This document shows positions 27,216-34,970 of a stretch of 64,000 nt of DNA, in pieces. The stretch is taken from contig NZ_JBIFNP010000001.1 of assembly GCF_043945595.1 (NCBI RefSeq), forward strand, positions 992,001 to 1,056,000, written 5' to 3'. The stretch is from Paenibacillus_S sp043945595 (GTDB lineage: Bacteria > Bacillota > Bacilli > Paenibacillales > NBRC-103111). How positions within the stretch are numbered: the stretch's first letter is position 1; each line of letters opens with the position of its first letter. A program made the translations under genes and the position numbers. The notes below the pieces were generated by a model. The model was given only the letters and a program-made list of their open reading frames with translations, did not search any database and was not told where the DNA came from.

Positions 27216-28007
27216 TTACTCTCCTTCGGAGGCGAGCCGGTCCGCCAGCTGCTGAAGATTATCGCAGATGAGCTCCGGCCGGAGACCGGTGCGCCCGATA
27301 TATTCCTCCACAGTATCCCGCGTCAGCAGCCCCGTAAGCACCAGAGCCGTATGGCATTCCGCTGCGAGACCGCCTTGAATGTCAGTCCGCAGGTTATCGC
27401 CGACCACCCAGATCTGCTCCTTCGGAAGCCCGAGTCTCTCGATGGCGTAGTTCATAATGATAGGGGACGGTTTGCCTATGACGACGGGCTGCGTTTCACT
27501 GGCTTTTTCGATCGAGGCGGCTATGGAGCCGGCCCCCGGCTGCAGCTCGTTGTTCCACGGCAGCAGGTGATCCGGGTTCGTCAGCACGTAGGCTGCTCCC
27601 GCGCGCAGGCGGCGGACTGCCGCCGCAAGCTTCTCATAGCTGAAGCTCCGGTCGATGCCCTGCACGACGAAATCCGCCGGGCGCTCCGTATCGGTATGAA
27701 AGCCCGCATCCCGAACAGCCAGCTCCAGACCGGACTCCCCGATGAGATAGACGTTGCCGCCGCTTTTCTGCTCCTTCATATACATCGCTGCGGCTTGGGC
27801 GGAGGTCAGCACTTCATCGGCGCGGGCCGCAATACCGACCTTCTCCAAATGAGCGGCTACCTGCTCAGGGGTGCGTGAGGAATTGTTCGTTACATACAAA
27901 TATGGAAACTGATTTTTATTCAGCCAGGCGATAAATTCAGCCGCTCCGGCAATGGGGCGATCCCCATGATATAACGTACCGTCCAAATCTAATAAAAAAC
28001 CGGGCAT
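27216..28007 (-). CDS. HAD-IIA family phosphatase (NagD-like), copy 1
   Basis: This 263-residue HAD phosphatase opens with the nucleophile motif 'FLLDLDGTLYHG' (Asp at about 7 and 9), then 'YVTNNSSRTPEQ' (motif II) near residue 38. 'VIGKPSPIIMNY' (motif III lysine) is near 175 and 'WVVGDNLRTDIQGG' (motif IV) near 198. The IIA cap lies between motifs II and III. Family members remove phosphate from glycerol phosphate, phosphoglycolate, UMP or aryl phosphates. The specificity is not readable. It starts at 28007 behind GGAGG. A paralogue at 33402 sits next to the second glpP. Confidence 0.85.
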   Translation of the reverse strand: MPGFLLDLDGTLYHGDRPIAGAAEFIAWLNKNQFPYLYVTNNSSRTPEQVAAHLEKVGIAARADEVLTSAQAAAMYMKEQKSGGNVYLIGESGLELAVRDAGFHTDTERPADFVVQGIDRSFSYEKLAAAVRRLRAGAAYVLTNPDHLLPWNNELQPGAGSIAASIEKASETQPVVIGKPSPIIMNYAIERLGLPKEQIWVVGDNLRTDIQGGLAAECHTALVLTGLLTRDTVEEYIGRTGLRPELICDNLQQLADRLASEGE

Positions 28008-28198
28008 GCCGCGGCCTCCTTCTTCATCGAATAAAAGTCATTGTACCAAAGGAAGGGACGCGGCGCTACAGTAATAAAGCCATCCGGGAAGCAAAAGCGG
28101 AATAACGTATGTAAAGTCCGGCAGGAGAACTGGGGCGGACGCCGAAGCTAGATGGAGATATTCTTCATTTCATGGATCAATAAGGGGGTTCTGAACCT

Positions 28199-29152
28199 AT
28201 GCACGGATCAATGCCGCGTCAGTCCTTGAAGTTCCGCCAGGATGGGACGTTTACGATCGTACAGTTAACGGATCTGCATTGGAAGCAGGGAGGAGAACGG
28301 GACCGTCAAACGGAGCGGCTCGTTGAGCTCGTTTTGGAGAAGGAGCAGCCCGATCTGGTCTTTCTGACGGGCGATACGATTGAAAGCGGCGGTATTGCCG
28401 ATCCCAGGCAGGCTTACCGGGAAGCGGTGAAGGCTGTCGACCGCAGCGGTATTCCGTGGGCGGCCGTTTTCGGCAATCACGATGCGGAAGGCGCTGTAAC
28501 GAAAGCGGAGCTGCTGGAGGTACAGCGGGAGCATGCCGCCTGCCTGTCGGAGGCCGGGCCGGAGACGGTGACCGGCATCGGCAATTATACGCTGCCCGTT
28601 TACGGCAATGACGAATCCATCGCTGCCGTTCTGTATGCGATGGATTCGGGGGAATATGCGAAGCCGCTGCTGCCCGGCTACGATTGGATCCGCCGCGATC
28701 AGATCGGCTGGTATGCGGATGAGTCCCGCAGGTATGCGGCGGACAATGGCGGAAGGCCGCTGCCCGGGTTGATGTTCTTCCATATTCCGCTGCCGGAATA
28801 TGTGGAGGTGTGGGAGCACGAGTCCTGCTTCGGCGAGAAGCACGAAGGGGTGGCGAGCCCGAAGGTGAACTCGGGGATGTTCGCCGCGATGCTGGAGCAG
28901 GGCAATATCGACGGCGTGTTCGTCGGTCACGACCACGTAAACGACTACTGGGGCGAGCTGCACGGGATGCGTCTATGTTACGGGAGGGCAACGGGCTATA
29001 ACACCTACGGGCGCGAGGGCTGGCCGCGCGGGGCCAGAGTGATCAAGCTTACGGAGGGGAAGCGAGGCTTCGACTCATGGCTCCGGCTGGAGGATGGGGC
29101 GCGGGTAGACTCACAGCCCGCTCATCAGCCGGGGCGGAAGCGGGAGCACTAA
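28199..29152 (+). CDS. Calcineurin-like metallophosphoesterase
   Basis: This 317-residue metallophosphoesterase has all five metal-site motifs: 'VQLTDLHW' near residue 21, 'FLTGDTIESG' near 57, 'AVFGNHDAEG' near 88, 'LMFFHIPLPEY' near 193 and 'VFVGHDHVNDYW' near 243. It resembles the Icc/PhoD-like branch that hydrolyses phosphodiesters or phosphomonoesters. No signal peptide is evident, so it is probably cytosolic. It starts at ATG 28199 after AAGGGGG and is divergent from the HAD phosphatase. The final residues are low-complexity and basic. Confidence 0.85.
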   Translation: MHGSMPRQSLKFRQDGTFTIVQLTDLHWKQGGERDRQTERLVELVLEKEQPDLVFLTGDTIESGGIADPRQAYREAVKAVDRSGIPWAAVFGNHDAEGAVTKAELLEVQREHAACLSEAGPETVTGIGNYTLPVYGNDESIAAVLYAMDSGEYAKPLLPGYDWIRRDQIGWYADESRRYAADNGGRPLPGLMFFHIPLPEYVEVWEHESCFGEKHEGVASPKVNSGMFAAMLEQGNIDGVFVGHDHVNDYWGELHGMRLCYGRATGYNTYGREGWPRGARVIKLTEGKRGFDSWLRLEDGARVDSQPAHQPGRKREH

Positions 29153-29197
29153 GGCCCCATCCGCCGTCTAAAGCGAGACGTCTCCCGGCGAAAGCGA

Positions 29198-29365
29198 GGC
29201 CGCTGAGAAAGTCATCGCTATGAGTACGGAACATGGTTCGGATCGCTGATGTCCCTGTATTTCATTGATTACCTTCCGCTTTTAGCGGCTGAAATCCAGG
29301 GACAAAGGCGAACGCTTTCGCTTCTACAGAACGATTCCGTACTCTCCGTAAGTTTTTGAGCGGCC
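29198..29365. repeat. Palindromic repeat, family B copy 1
   Basis: This 168-base imperfect palindrome has ends GGCCGCT (29198-29204) and AGCGGCC (29359-29365), GAGTACGGAAC/GATTCCGTACTC arms further in, and a central TCCCTG...ATTTC/GAAATCCAGGGA stem. It is about 80 percent similar to the element at 60976-61147. The rest of 29366-29581 shows only the ribosome site of the ABC gene and a possible weak promoter (TTTACA near 29525). Confidence 0.75.
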
Positions 29366-29581
29366 TTGACGAAAGCCGATGGTTATTCTTATTTTATCAG
29401 GTCATGCACGAGAGGAACTGCTGAGGCATTTCCCGGCCGCATGGCCTTTTTGTGCTTAATGACTTTAAGGAGCGGATGGAACCGCAATTTCATAACCGGC
29501 GCAAGCCATCCGGTTTATATTCAGTTTACAAGGATAAGATATCTTGTTATCGAACGATACTAACCGGAGAGGAAGAAGAAC

Positions 29582-31354
29582 ATGGAACAAGCAGGACGCA
29601 AGAAAGGCTGGGGCGATTTCGCCAGGCTGATCCGGGGAACGAAGCCGCCGATCCTGTTAATGTCTATAGCATTGGCATTGAGCGTGGGAGCGACGCTCGT
29701 CGGCATCAGTATACCGCTGCTGACCAAAGACGTGGTCAATCAATTTTCCCTTGAATCGATAGATAAAATGAAGCTCGCCTGGCTGGGAGCGGCATTTATT
29801 TTTCAGGCGGCAGCCGGAGGCATCTCCGTGTTTCTGCTCAGCTGGGCAGGCAACCGGATCGTTGCCTCGCTGCGCGACAAGCTGTGGCAAAAGCTGCTGC
29901 ATTTGCCGATCCCTTTTTACGACAAGCATGAGACGGGGGATATGATCAGCCGCATGGTGAACGATACCGGCGTCGTAAAAAATCTGGTCACGGAGCATCT
30001 CAGCAGCTTCATTACCGGTATTATTTCCATTGTCGGCTCAATTATCGTGCTTCTGTATCTCGATTGGCGCATGACGCTGCTGATGCTGCTTGCCGTGCCG
30101 CTGTCGATGCTGGTGCTGATGCCGATGGGCCGTAAAATGTACCGGATCTCGAAGGGAATGCAGGAGGAAACCGCGCGGTTTACCTCCGTATTGAACCGGG
30201 TTTTATCCGATATCCGGCTTGTTAAAGCGTCCAATGCCGAAAGCGTCGAGTACGAGCAGGGGAAAGACGGCATTACGAATTTGCTCAAGCTCGGCCTGCG
30301 CGAAAGCAAGGTTCAGGCGTTTGTATCGCCTTTGATTTATTTTGTGCTGATGCTGCTGTTCGTCACCATTATAGGGTATGGCGGGATGCGGGTCGCATCC
30401 GGCGAGCTGACGTCTGGCGATTTGGTGGCATTCATTTTATACTTATTTCAAATTGTGATGCCGATTACGCAAATTACCCAATTCTTCACCCAAGCCCAAA
30501 AAGCGATCGGAGCGACGGAACGGATTATCGACACGTTTGCGGTGGCGGAGGAAAGCCTTGCGGCGGGAGAAGCGGTGCATGAAGCCGGCCAAGCAATTGC
30601 GCTGGAGCGGGTCAGCTTCGGTTATAACGAAGGCGAGCCGGTGCTGAAGGAGGTTACCATCCAGGCGAAGCCGGGAAAGGTGACTGCGATTGTAGGCCCG
30701 AGCGGAAGCGGCAAGACGACGCTCTTCTCGCTGCTTGAGCGGTTCTATGTCCCTCAGAACGGATCGATCCGTCTGGGAGAAGAAGATGTTACCGCTTATT
30801 CGCTGCATTCCTGGCGCAGCAAGATCGGCTACGTTTCGCAGGAAAGCCCGCTCGTGGCAGGCACGATCAAAGATAACATCACCTACGGGATGGACAGAGA
30901 CGTCACCCAAGAGGAGCTGGAGGCTGCGGCCAGGATGGCTTACGCGGATATCTTCATCCGCGAGCTGCCGCTGCAATATGAGACGGAGGTAGGAGAGCGG
31001 GGCATCAAGCTGTCCGGCGGGCAGCGCCAGCGGATCGCCATTGCCAGAGCACTGCTGCGCAATCCGCAAATTTTGATGCTGGATGAGGCGACTTCAAGCC
31101 TGGACAGCCGCTCGGAGGCGGTCGTGCAGCAGGCGCTAACGAATCTGATGCGGGGACGGACGACTCTCGTCATCGCCCACCGGCTGTCGACGGTCGTCGA
31201 TGCCGACCAGATCGTCGTGATCGAGAAAGGCCGGGTAACCGGCACCGGCACGCATGATGAGCTGTACCGGGGACACGCCGTGTACAAGGAATTTGCCGAT
31301 CAGCAGCTGCGCGTGCAGACCGTTCCTGCGCCGCAGGCGCAGATCCAATTGTGA
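29582..31354 (+). CDS. ABC exporter, fused membrane and ATPase domains (BmrA-like)
   Basis: This 590-residue half-transporter has six helices (residues about 20-310) followed by an ATPase with Walker A 'GPSGSGKTT' near 371, Q-loop 'YVSQESPLV', signature 'LSGGQRQRIA' near 477 and Walker B 'ILMLDEATSSLD' near 498. The H-loop is 'IAHRLST'. It would work as a homodimer to export drugs, lipids or peptides. The RR gene begins 21 bases after its stop, so it forms an operon with the two-component system, which probably regulates it. The start is behind GGAGAGGAAG. Confidence 0.9.
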   Translation: MEQAGRKKGWGDFARLIRGTKPPILLMSIALALSVGATLVGISIPLLTKDVVNQFSLESIDKMKLAWLGAAFIFQAAAGGISVFLLSWAGNRIVASLRDKLWQKLLHLPIPFYDKHETGDMISRMVNDTGVVKNLVTEHLSSFITGIISIVGSIIVLLYLDWRMTLLMLLAVPLSMLVLMPMGRKMYRISKGMQEETARFTSVLNRVLSDIRLVKASNAESVEYEQGKDGITNLLKLGLRESKVQAFVSPLIYFVLMLLFVTIIGYGGMRVASGELTSGDLVAFILYLFQIVMPITQITQFFTQAQKAIGATERIIDTFAVAEESLAAGEAVHEAGQAIALERVSFGYNEGEPVLKEVTIQAKPGKVTAIVGPSGSGKTTLFSLLERFYVPQNGSIRLGEEDVTAYSLHSWRSKIGYVSQESPLVAGTIKDNITYGMDRDVTQEELEAAARMAYADIFIRELPLQYETEVGERGIKLSGGQRQRIAIARALLRNPQILMLDEATSSLDSRSEAVVQQALTNLMRGRTTLVIAHRLSTVVDADQIVVIEKGRVTGTGTHDELYRGHAVYKEFADQQLRVQTVPAPQAQIQL

Positions 31355-31375
31355 GGAAAGGGGGCTGACAACCTC

Positions 31376-32053
31376 ATGCCAGTTATATTGATTGTTGATG
31401 ACGATGCCCATATCCGCGAGCTGATTCGGGTGTTCCTGAATCAAGCCGGCTTTCAGACGCTGGAGGCCTCGGACGGCAGCAAAGCGCTGGAGGTGCTGGA
31501 GCGCGAAAAGGTGGAGATGGTCATTCTGGACATTATGATGCCGAACATGGACGGCTGGCAAATGTGCGAGGAGCTGAGGAAGGACTACGAGCTGCCTGTG
31601 CTTATGCTGACAGCCAAGGGCGAGACCGTCCACAAAGTAAGAGGCTTTGAGACGGGGGCTGACGATTATTTGGTGAAACCGTTCGAGCCGGCGGAGCTGG
31701 TGGCCCGTGTCAAGGCGCTGCTGAAGCGCTATCGGATCGAGATTTCCCAAATGATCCAGATCGCCGAATTGACGATGAACCGCCGCACCTTTGAAGTGAC
31801 GATGAACGGGCAGGCGGTAACGGTGCCGCTGAAGGAATTCGAGCTGCTGTTCAAGCTGGCCTCCAACCCCGGCCGCACCCTGCCGCGGGAGCAGCTGATC
31901 GAGGATATATGGGGCTTCGATTATCAGGGGAACGAGCGTACGCTGGACGTGCATGTGAACCGGATCCGGGATAAGCTGGACGAGTACGGCTGCTCCTGTA
32001 AAATAAAGACGATCCGCGGGCTCGGCTACAGGCTGGAGGTCGGTGAAGCATGA
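31376..32053 (+). CDS. OmpR-family response regulator
   Basis: This 225-residue protein has a receiver domain with 'LIVDDDAHIREL', phospho-acceptor Asp in 'MVILDIMMPNMDG' near residue 52, 'LTAKGE' and 'DYLVKPFEP'. A winged-helix output domain follows with 'EFELLFKLASNPGRTLPREQ' and 'VDVHVNRIRDKL'-like sequence. It shares ATGA with the kinase gene (32050-32053), a sign of coupled translation. It probably controls the preceding ABC exporter. Confidence 0.92.
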   Translation: MPVILIVDDDAHIRELIRVFLNQAGFQTLEASDGSKALEVLEREKVEMVILDIMMPNMDGWQMCEELRKDYELPVLMLTAKGETVHKVRGFETGADDYLVKPFEPAELVARVKALLKRYRIEISQMIQIAELTMNRRTFEVTMNGQAVTVPLKEFELLFKLASNPGRTLPREQLIEDIWGFDYQGNERTLDVHVNRIRDKLDEYGCSCKIKTIRGLGYRLEVGEA

Positions 32054-33126
32054 AACCCGGCAAGCTGAAGGATATTGTTCACCGTCTCCTTGGGATTACA
32101 GTCGCCATGCTTTGTATGCTCGGCAGCAGCGCGGTCGTTTACTATATTTCGTATAGACTGCTTCAGTATTATAAAATCGAGCTTCCGATGCTGGCCGTGC
32201 AGCTGATTAATATGGCCGGCGGCCTTATTCTTCTGTTCGGTACGATCAGCATTCTCGTTCTTGTTACCCAAAGGCATCAGCCTCATTTGTTTGAGGAGGT
32301 GAGAGAGGTGTTCCGGCAGATCGGGAAGGGAAACTTCAATGTCCGCTTGAATCGGGATCCGCGCCGCAAATTGGGCCATCTGGAGGTGCTGGTCGACAGT
32401 GTGAACGAAATGACGGAGAAGCTGAAAGAGATGGAGGCGATGCGGCAGGAGTTTATTTCCAATGTCTCTCACGAAATTCAGTCTCCGTTAACCTCGATCC
32501 GGGGCTTCGCGCAGGCGCTTGGCGGCGAGAGTCTGACAGAGGAAGAACGGAGGCATTATCTGCGCATCATCGAGATGGAGAGCACCCGGCTATCCCGTCT
32601 GAGCGACAACCTGCTGAAGCTGTCTTCGCTGGAATCCGACTTTCACCGGTTCCAGCCCTCGGATTTCCGGCTGGATAAGCAGCTGCGCAATCTGGTGCTG
32701 GCCTGTGAGCCGCAGTGGCTGGAGAAAGGGATCGAAATGGAGCTGGAGCTGACGCCGGCTACCATTCGGGCCGATGAAGAGATGCTGAGCCAGGTTTGGG
32801 TGAATCTCATCCATAACAGCATCAAGTTTACGCCTTCCGGGGGCACAATCACTATCTCTTTGCAGCTCAGCCCGGCTGAGGCGTCCGTCCGGATCGCCGA
32901 TACCGGCATAGGAATCAAGGTGGAGGAGCAAGAGCGCATCTTCGAACGGTTCTACAAGGCGGATAAGTCGCGGAACCGGGAGAGCGGCGGCAGCGGCCTG
33001 GGCCTGTCCATTGTGAAGAAGATCGTCGACACGCATAAGGGAACCGTGAAGGTGCAGAGCTCGCCTGGTGCGGGAACGCAGTTTATCGTCACCCTGCCTG
33101 TCGGGGAGACATCTGGCCCCGGGTAA
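32050..33126 (+). CDS. Membrane sensor histidine kinase
   Basis: This 358-residue kinase has two N-terminal helices (residues about 14-32 and 45-72), with a very short loop between them that leaves little extracellular sensor. It is an intramembrane-sensing arrangement often paired with ABC exporters. A HAMP-like linker, the H box 'VSHEIQSPLTSIRG' near 139, N box 'NLIHNSIKFT' near 258, G1 'DTGIGI' and G2 'GGSGLGLSIVKKI' near 320 follow. It is the partner of the preceding response regulator. The inference is that it detects envelope or antibiotic stress through the exporter. Confidence 0.88.
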   Translation: MKPGKLKDIVHRLLGITVAMLCMLGSSAVVYYISYRLLQYYKIELPMLAVQLINMAGGLILLFGTISILVLVTQRHQPHLFEEVREVFRQIGKGNFNVRLNRDPRRKLGHLEVLVDSVNEMTEKLKEMEAMRQEFISNVSHEIQSPLTSIRGFAQALGGESLTEEERRHYLRIIEMESTRLSRLSDNLLKLSSLESDFHRFQPSDFRLDKQLRNLVLACEPQWLEKGIEMELELTPATIRADEEMLSQVWVNLIHNSIKFTPSGGTITISLQLSPAEASVRIADTGIGIKVEEQERIFERFYKADKSRNRESGGSGLGLSIVKKIVDTHKGTVKVQSSPGAGTQFIVTLPVGETSGPG

Positions 33127-33205
33127 TGCTCCGCGCACGGCCGCTAGACACCGGGCGTGGCTTTTGAAAAAAATACGGTGCCGGTGAAAGCGTTTATAAA
33201 AAGTG

Positions 33206-33235
33206 TTGACAGAAAGCCGGCCAGCGTCTTATAAT
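33206..33235 (+). promoter_or_regulatory. Strong promoter of the HAD-glpP2 operon
   Basis: Consensus TTGACA (33206-33211), 18 bases, consensus TATAAT (33230-33235). A leader of about 160 bases with a terminator separates it from the first gene. Confidence 0.75.
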
Positions 33236-33283
33236 TCAAATTAATTCAATACATTTGCTTTAAGGTCAGGTTTGAGTATACCC

Positions 33284-33358
33284 GAGAAACCCTTACCCTT
33301 AGCAATGATTTCCTTTCCTGTGGAGAGGGAATGATTGCTGTGGAATAAGGGTTTTTTT
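33284..33358 (+). terminator. Leader terminator with GAGAAACC motif before the HAD-glpP2 operon
   Basis: AACCCTTA pairs with TAAGGGTT and AGCAAT with ATTGCT inside it. Seven T residues follow at 33351-33358. GAGAAACC (33284-33291), directly at the left arm, repeats the 3' half of the motif in the glpD leaders. Its place between a consensus promoter and the coding region marks it as an attenuator. Confidence 0.65.
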
Positions 33359-33401
33359 GTTTTTTTCTAATCCTTATTACTTGAGAAGCGAGGCAGATAC
33401 G

Positions 33402-34172
33402 ATGAGGGGATATGTATTCGATTTGGATGGTACGATTTACTTGGGGGACAAAATGATCGAAGGGGCGGCCGAGGTCATCCGGGTGCTGAGGGAAAGGGGC
33501 GATCGTGTCGTATTCTTATCCAATAAGCCTATTGCTACAAGACAATCCTATGCCGAGAAGCTTACCAAGATGGGCATCCCGACCCAAGTGGAGGACGTGC
33601 TGAACTCTTCCTTGATTGTGGCAAGGTATTTAAAGAAACGCGTCCAGTCGGGAGACCGCGTCTTTGTGATCGGGGAGGCACCGATTCACGACGAGCTCAG
33701 AGAGCACGGCATCTCTTTGACGGATGACTGCGAGAAGCCGGATTACGTGGTACTGTCGTGGGACCGCCAGTTTACTTACGATAAGCTCAACATCGTATAC
33801 CAAGCCGCTATGAACGGCTCCAAAATCATTGCGTCCAATCCGGACGCCACCTGCCCGCTGGACAGCGGTCAAATTCCCGACACCGGCACATTTATTGCCG
33901 CATTGGAGGCGGCGACGGGCAAATCGATCGATCTCGTGGCGGGGAAGCCGTCGCTGATCGCGGCCGAGGCGGCCGTGGAGCATCTGGGTTTAAGCTATGC
34001 GGACTGCTTCATGATCGGCGACCGGCTGGAGACGGATATCCGCATGGGCAATGAGGCCGGCATGGCTTCCGTGCTCGTGCTGACGGGCGTCACGACCAAG
34101 GAAATGGCGGAGCAGTCGCCGGACCGTCCCAAATATGTGTTAAACACGATTAAAGAAATCGTGGGGCTGTAG
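33402..34172 (+). CDS. HAD-IIA family phosphatase (NagD-like), copy 2
   Basis: This 256-residue HAD phosphatase has 'YVFDLDGTIYLGD' at residue 4, 'VVFLSNKPIATRQSY' near 38, 'LVAGKPSLIAAEA' near 180 and 'CFMIGDRLETDIRMG' near 204. Note 'SNKP' where copy 1 has 'TNNSS'. The start ATG 33402 puts the nucleophile Asp at 8. The upstream frame has no ribosome site. It sits behind an attenuated leader and 44 bases before glpP copy 2. That suggests action on a glycerol-phosphate-related substrate, but this is inference. Confidence 0.82.
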   Translation: MRGYVFDLDGTIYLGDKMIEGAAEVIRVLRERGDRVVFLSNKPIATRQSYAEKLTKMGIPTQVEDVLNSSLIVARYLKKRVQSGDRVFVIGEAPIHDELREHGISLTDDCEKPDYVVLSWDRQFTYDKLNIVYQAAMNGSKIIASNPDATCPLDSGQIPDTGTFIAALEAATGKSIDLVAGKPSLIAAEAAVEHLGLSYADCFMIGDRLETDIRMGNEAGMASVLVLTGVTTKEMAEQSPDRPKYVLNTIKEIVGL

Positions 34173-34216
34173 ACAAGTCGTGCTATAATGGTTTTATTTA
34201 GAAAGGGGGGAACCGT

Positions 34217-34774
34217 ATGATATACCCCATCGTCGATCTAGTAGAGAACCAGACTATCGCGACTGTCAAGAAGGAAGAAGATCTGGAGTTGGCGCTTCAA
34301 AGCGAAACGAATATTGTCTTTTTGCTAACCGGCTCCCTGTTTAACATTGACGAGCTGGTTCAGAAGGTGAAAGCCGCAGGCAAGCATGTGTTTGTCCATA
34401 TGGAATTTATTGAAGGCCTGGCGCCCGACAAGACTGGGGTCGCTTACATGGCCAACAACATTAAGCCTACCGGCCTCATTTCAACCAAAAGCAATCTGAT
34501 TCGCGCGGCCAAGGAGTCGCACTTAATGGCGATCCAGCGCATGTTCCTGATCGATAACAACGCGGTGTACCGGGGAATCAAAGGGGCCGAGCAGAGCCAG
34601 CCGGACGCCATTGAAGTGATGCCCGGCATTATGCCGCGGGTCATACGCGAGATGACCAATATGACACCGCTTCCTATCATCGCAGGCGGATTGGTAAGCA
34701 ATCAAGAGGAGATTGACGAAGCGCTTAGAGCAGGGGCACTGGCCGTATCGGTAGGTACTTCGAAGCTTTGGTAA
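34217..34774 (+). CDS. glpP: Glycerol-3-phosphate-responsive antiterminator GlpP, copy 2
   Basis: This 185-residue GlpP protein shares with copy 1 the stretches 'KHVFVHMEFIEGLAPDK' near residue 56, 'KPTGLISTKSNLI' near 82, 'AIQRMFLIDNNA' near 104, 'DAIEVMPGIMPRVIREM' near 131 and 'PIIAGGLVSNQEEIDEAL'. It is followed within 60 bases by the leader and terminator of glpD copy 2, which is the expected target. The ribosome site is GAAAGGGGGG. Two GlpP copies could have split specificities. The E/D and H/M differences near residue 60 would be places to look. Confidence 0.9.
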   Translation: MIYPIVDLVENQTIATVKKEEDLELALQSETNIVFLLTGSLFNIDELVQKVKAAGKHVFVHMEFIEGLAPDKTGVAYMANNIKPTGLISTKSNLIRAAKESHLMAIQRMFLIDNNAVYRGIKGAEQSQPDAIEVMPGIMPRVIREMTNMTPLPIIAGGLVSNQEEIDEALRAGALAVSVGTSKLW

Positions 34775-34833
34775 CGGTTTGAACAGTTGGAACAGGCTGA
34801 GCATACAATCACATAGCGTTTTCAAAGTGGTAT

Positions 34834-34849
34834 GAGACGAAGAGAAACC
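34834..34849 (+). promoter_or_regulatory. Probable GlpP RNA-binding motif, glpD copy 2
   Basis: GAGACGAAGAGAAACC directly precedes and overlaps the left arm of the leader terminator, as the matching motif does at glpD copy 1. Confidence 0.55.
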
Positions 34850-34907
34850 TCTTTGAAAAAGGCATGGCGGAAGTCTACCCGTCTGTCCTTTTTCAAAGAG
34901 GTTTTTT
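34846..34907 (+). terminator. glpD copy 2 leader terminator (attenuator)
   Basis: A perfect 17-base stem, AACCTCTTTGAAAAAGG with CCTTTTTCAAAGAGGTT, is followed by TTTT. It lies 63 bases before the glpD start. Antitermination by GlpP is the expected control. Confidence 0.85.
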
Positions 34908-34970
34908 ATATGACAGCATTAGAACGGCATAAGACCTCAAGAGAGGTTGTCACACGGAGGGATTGTTGGC

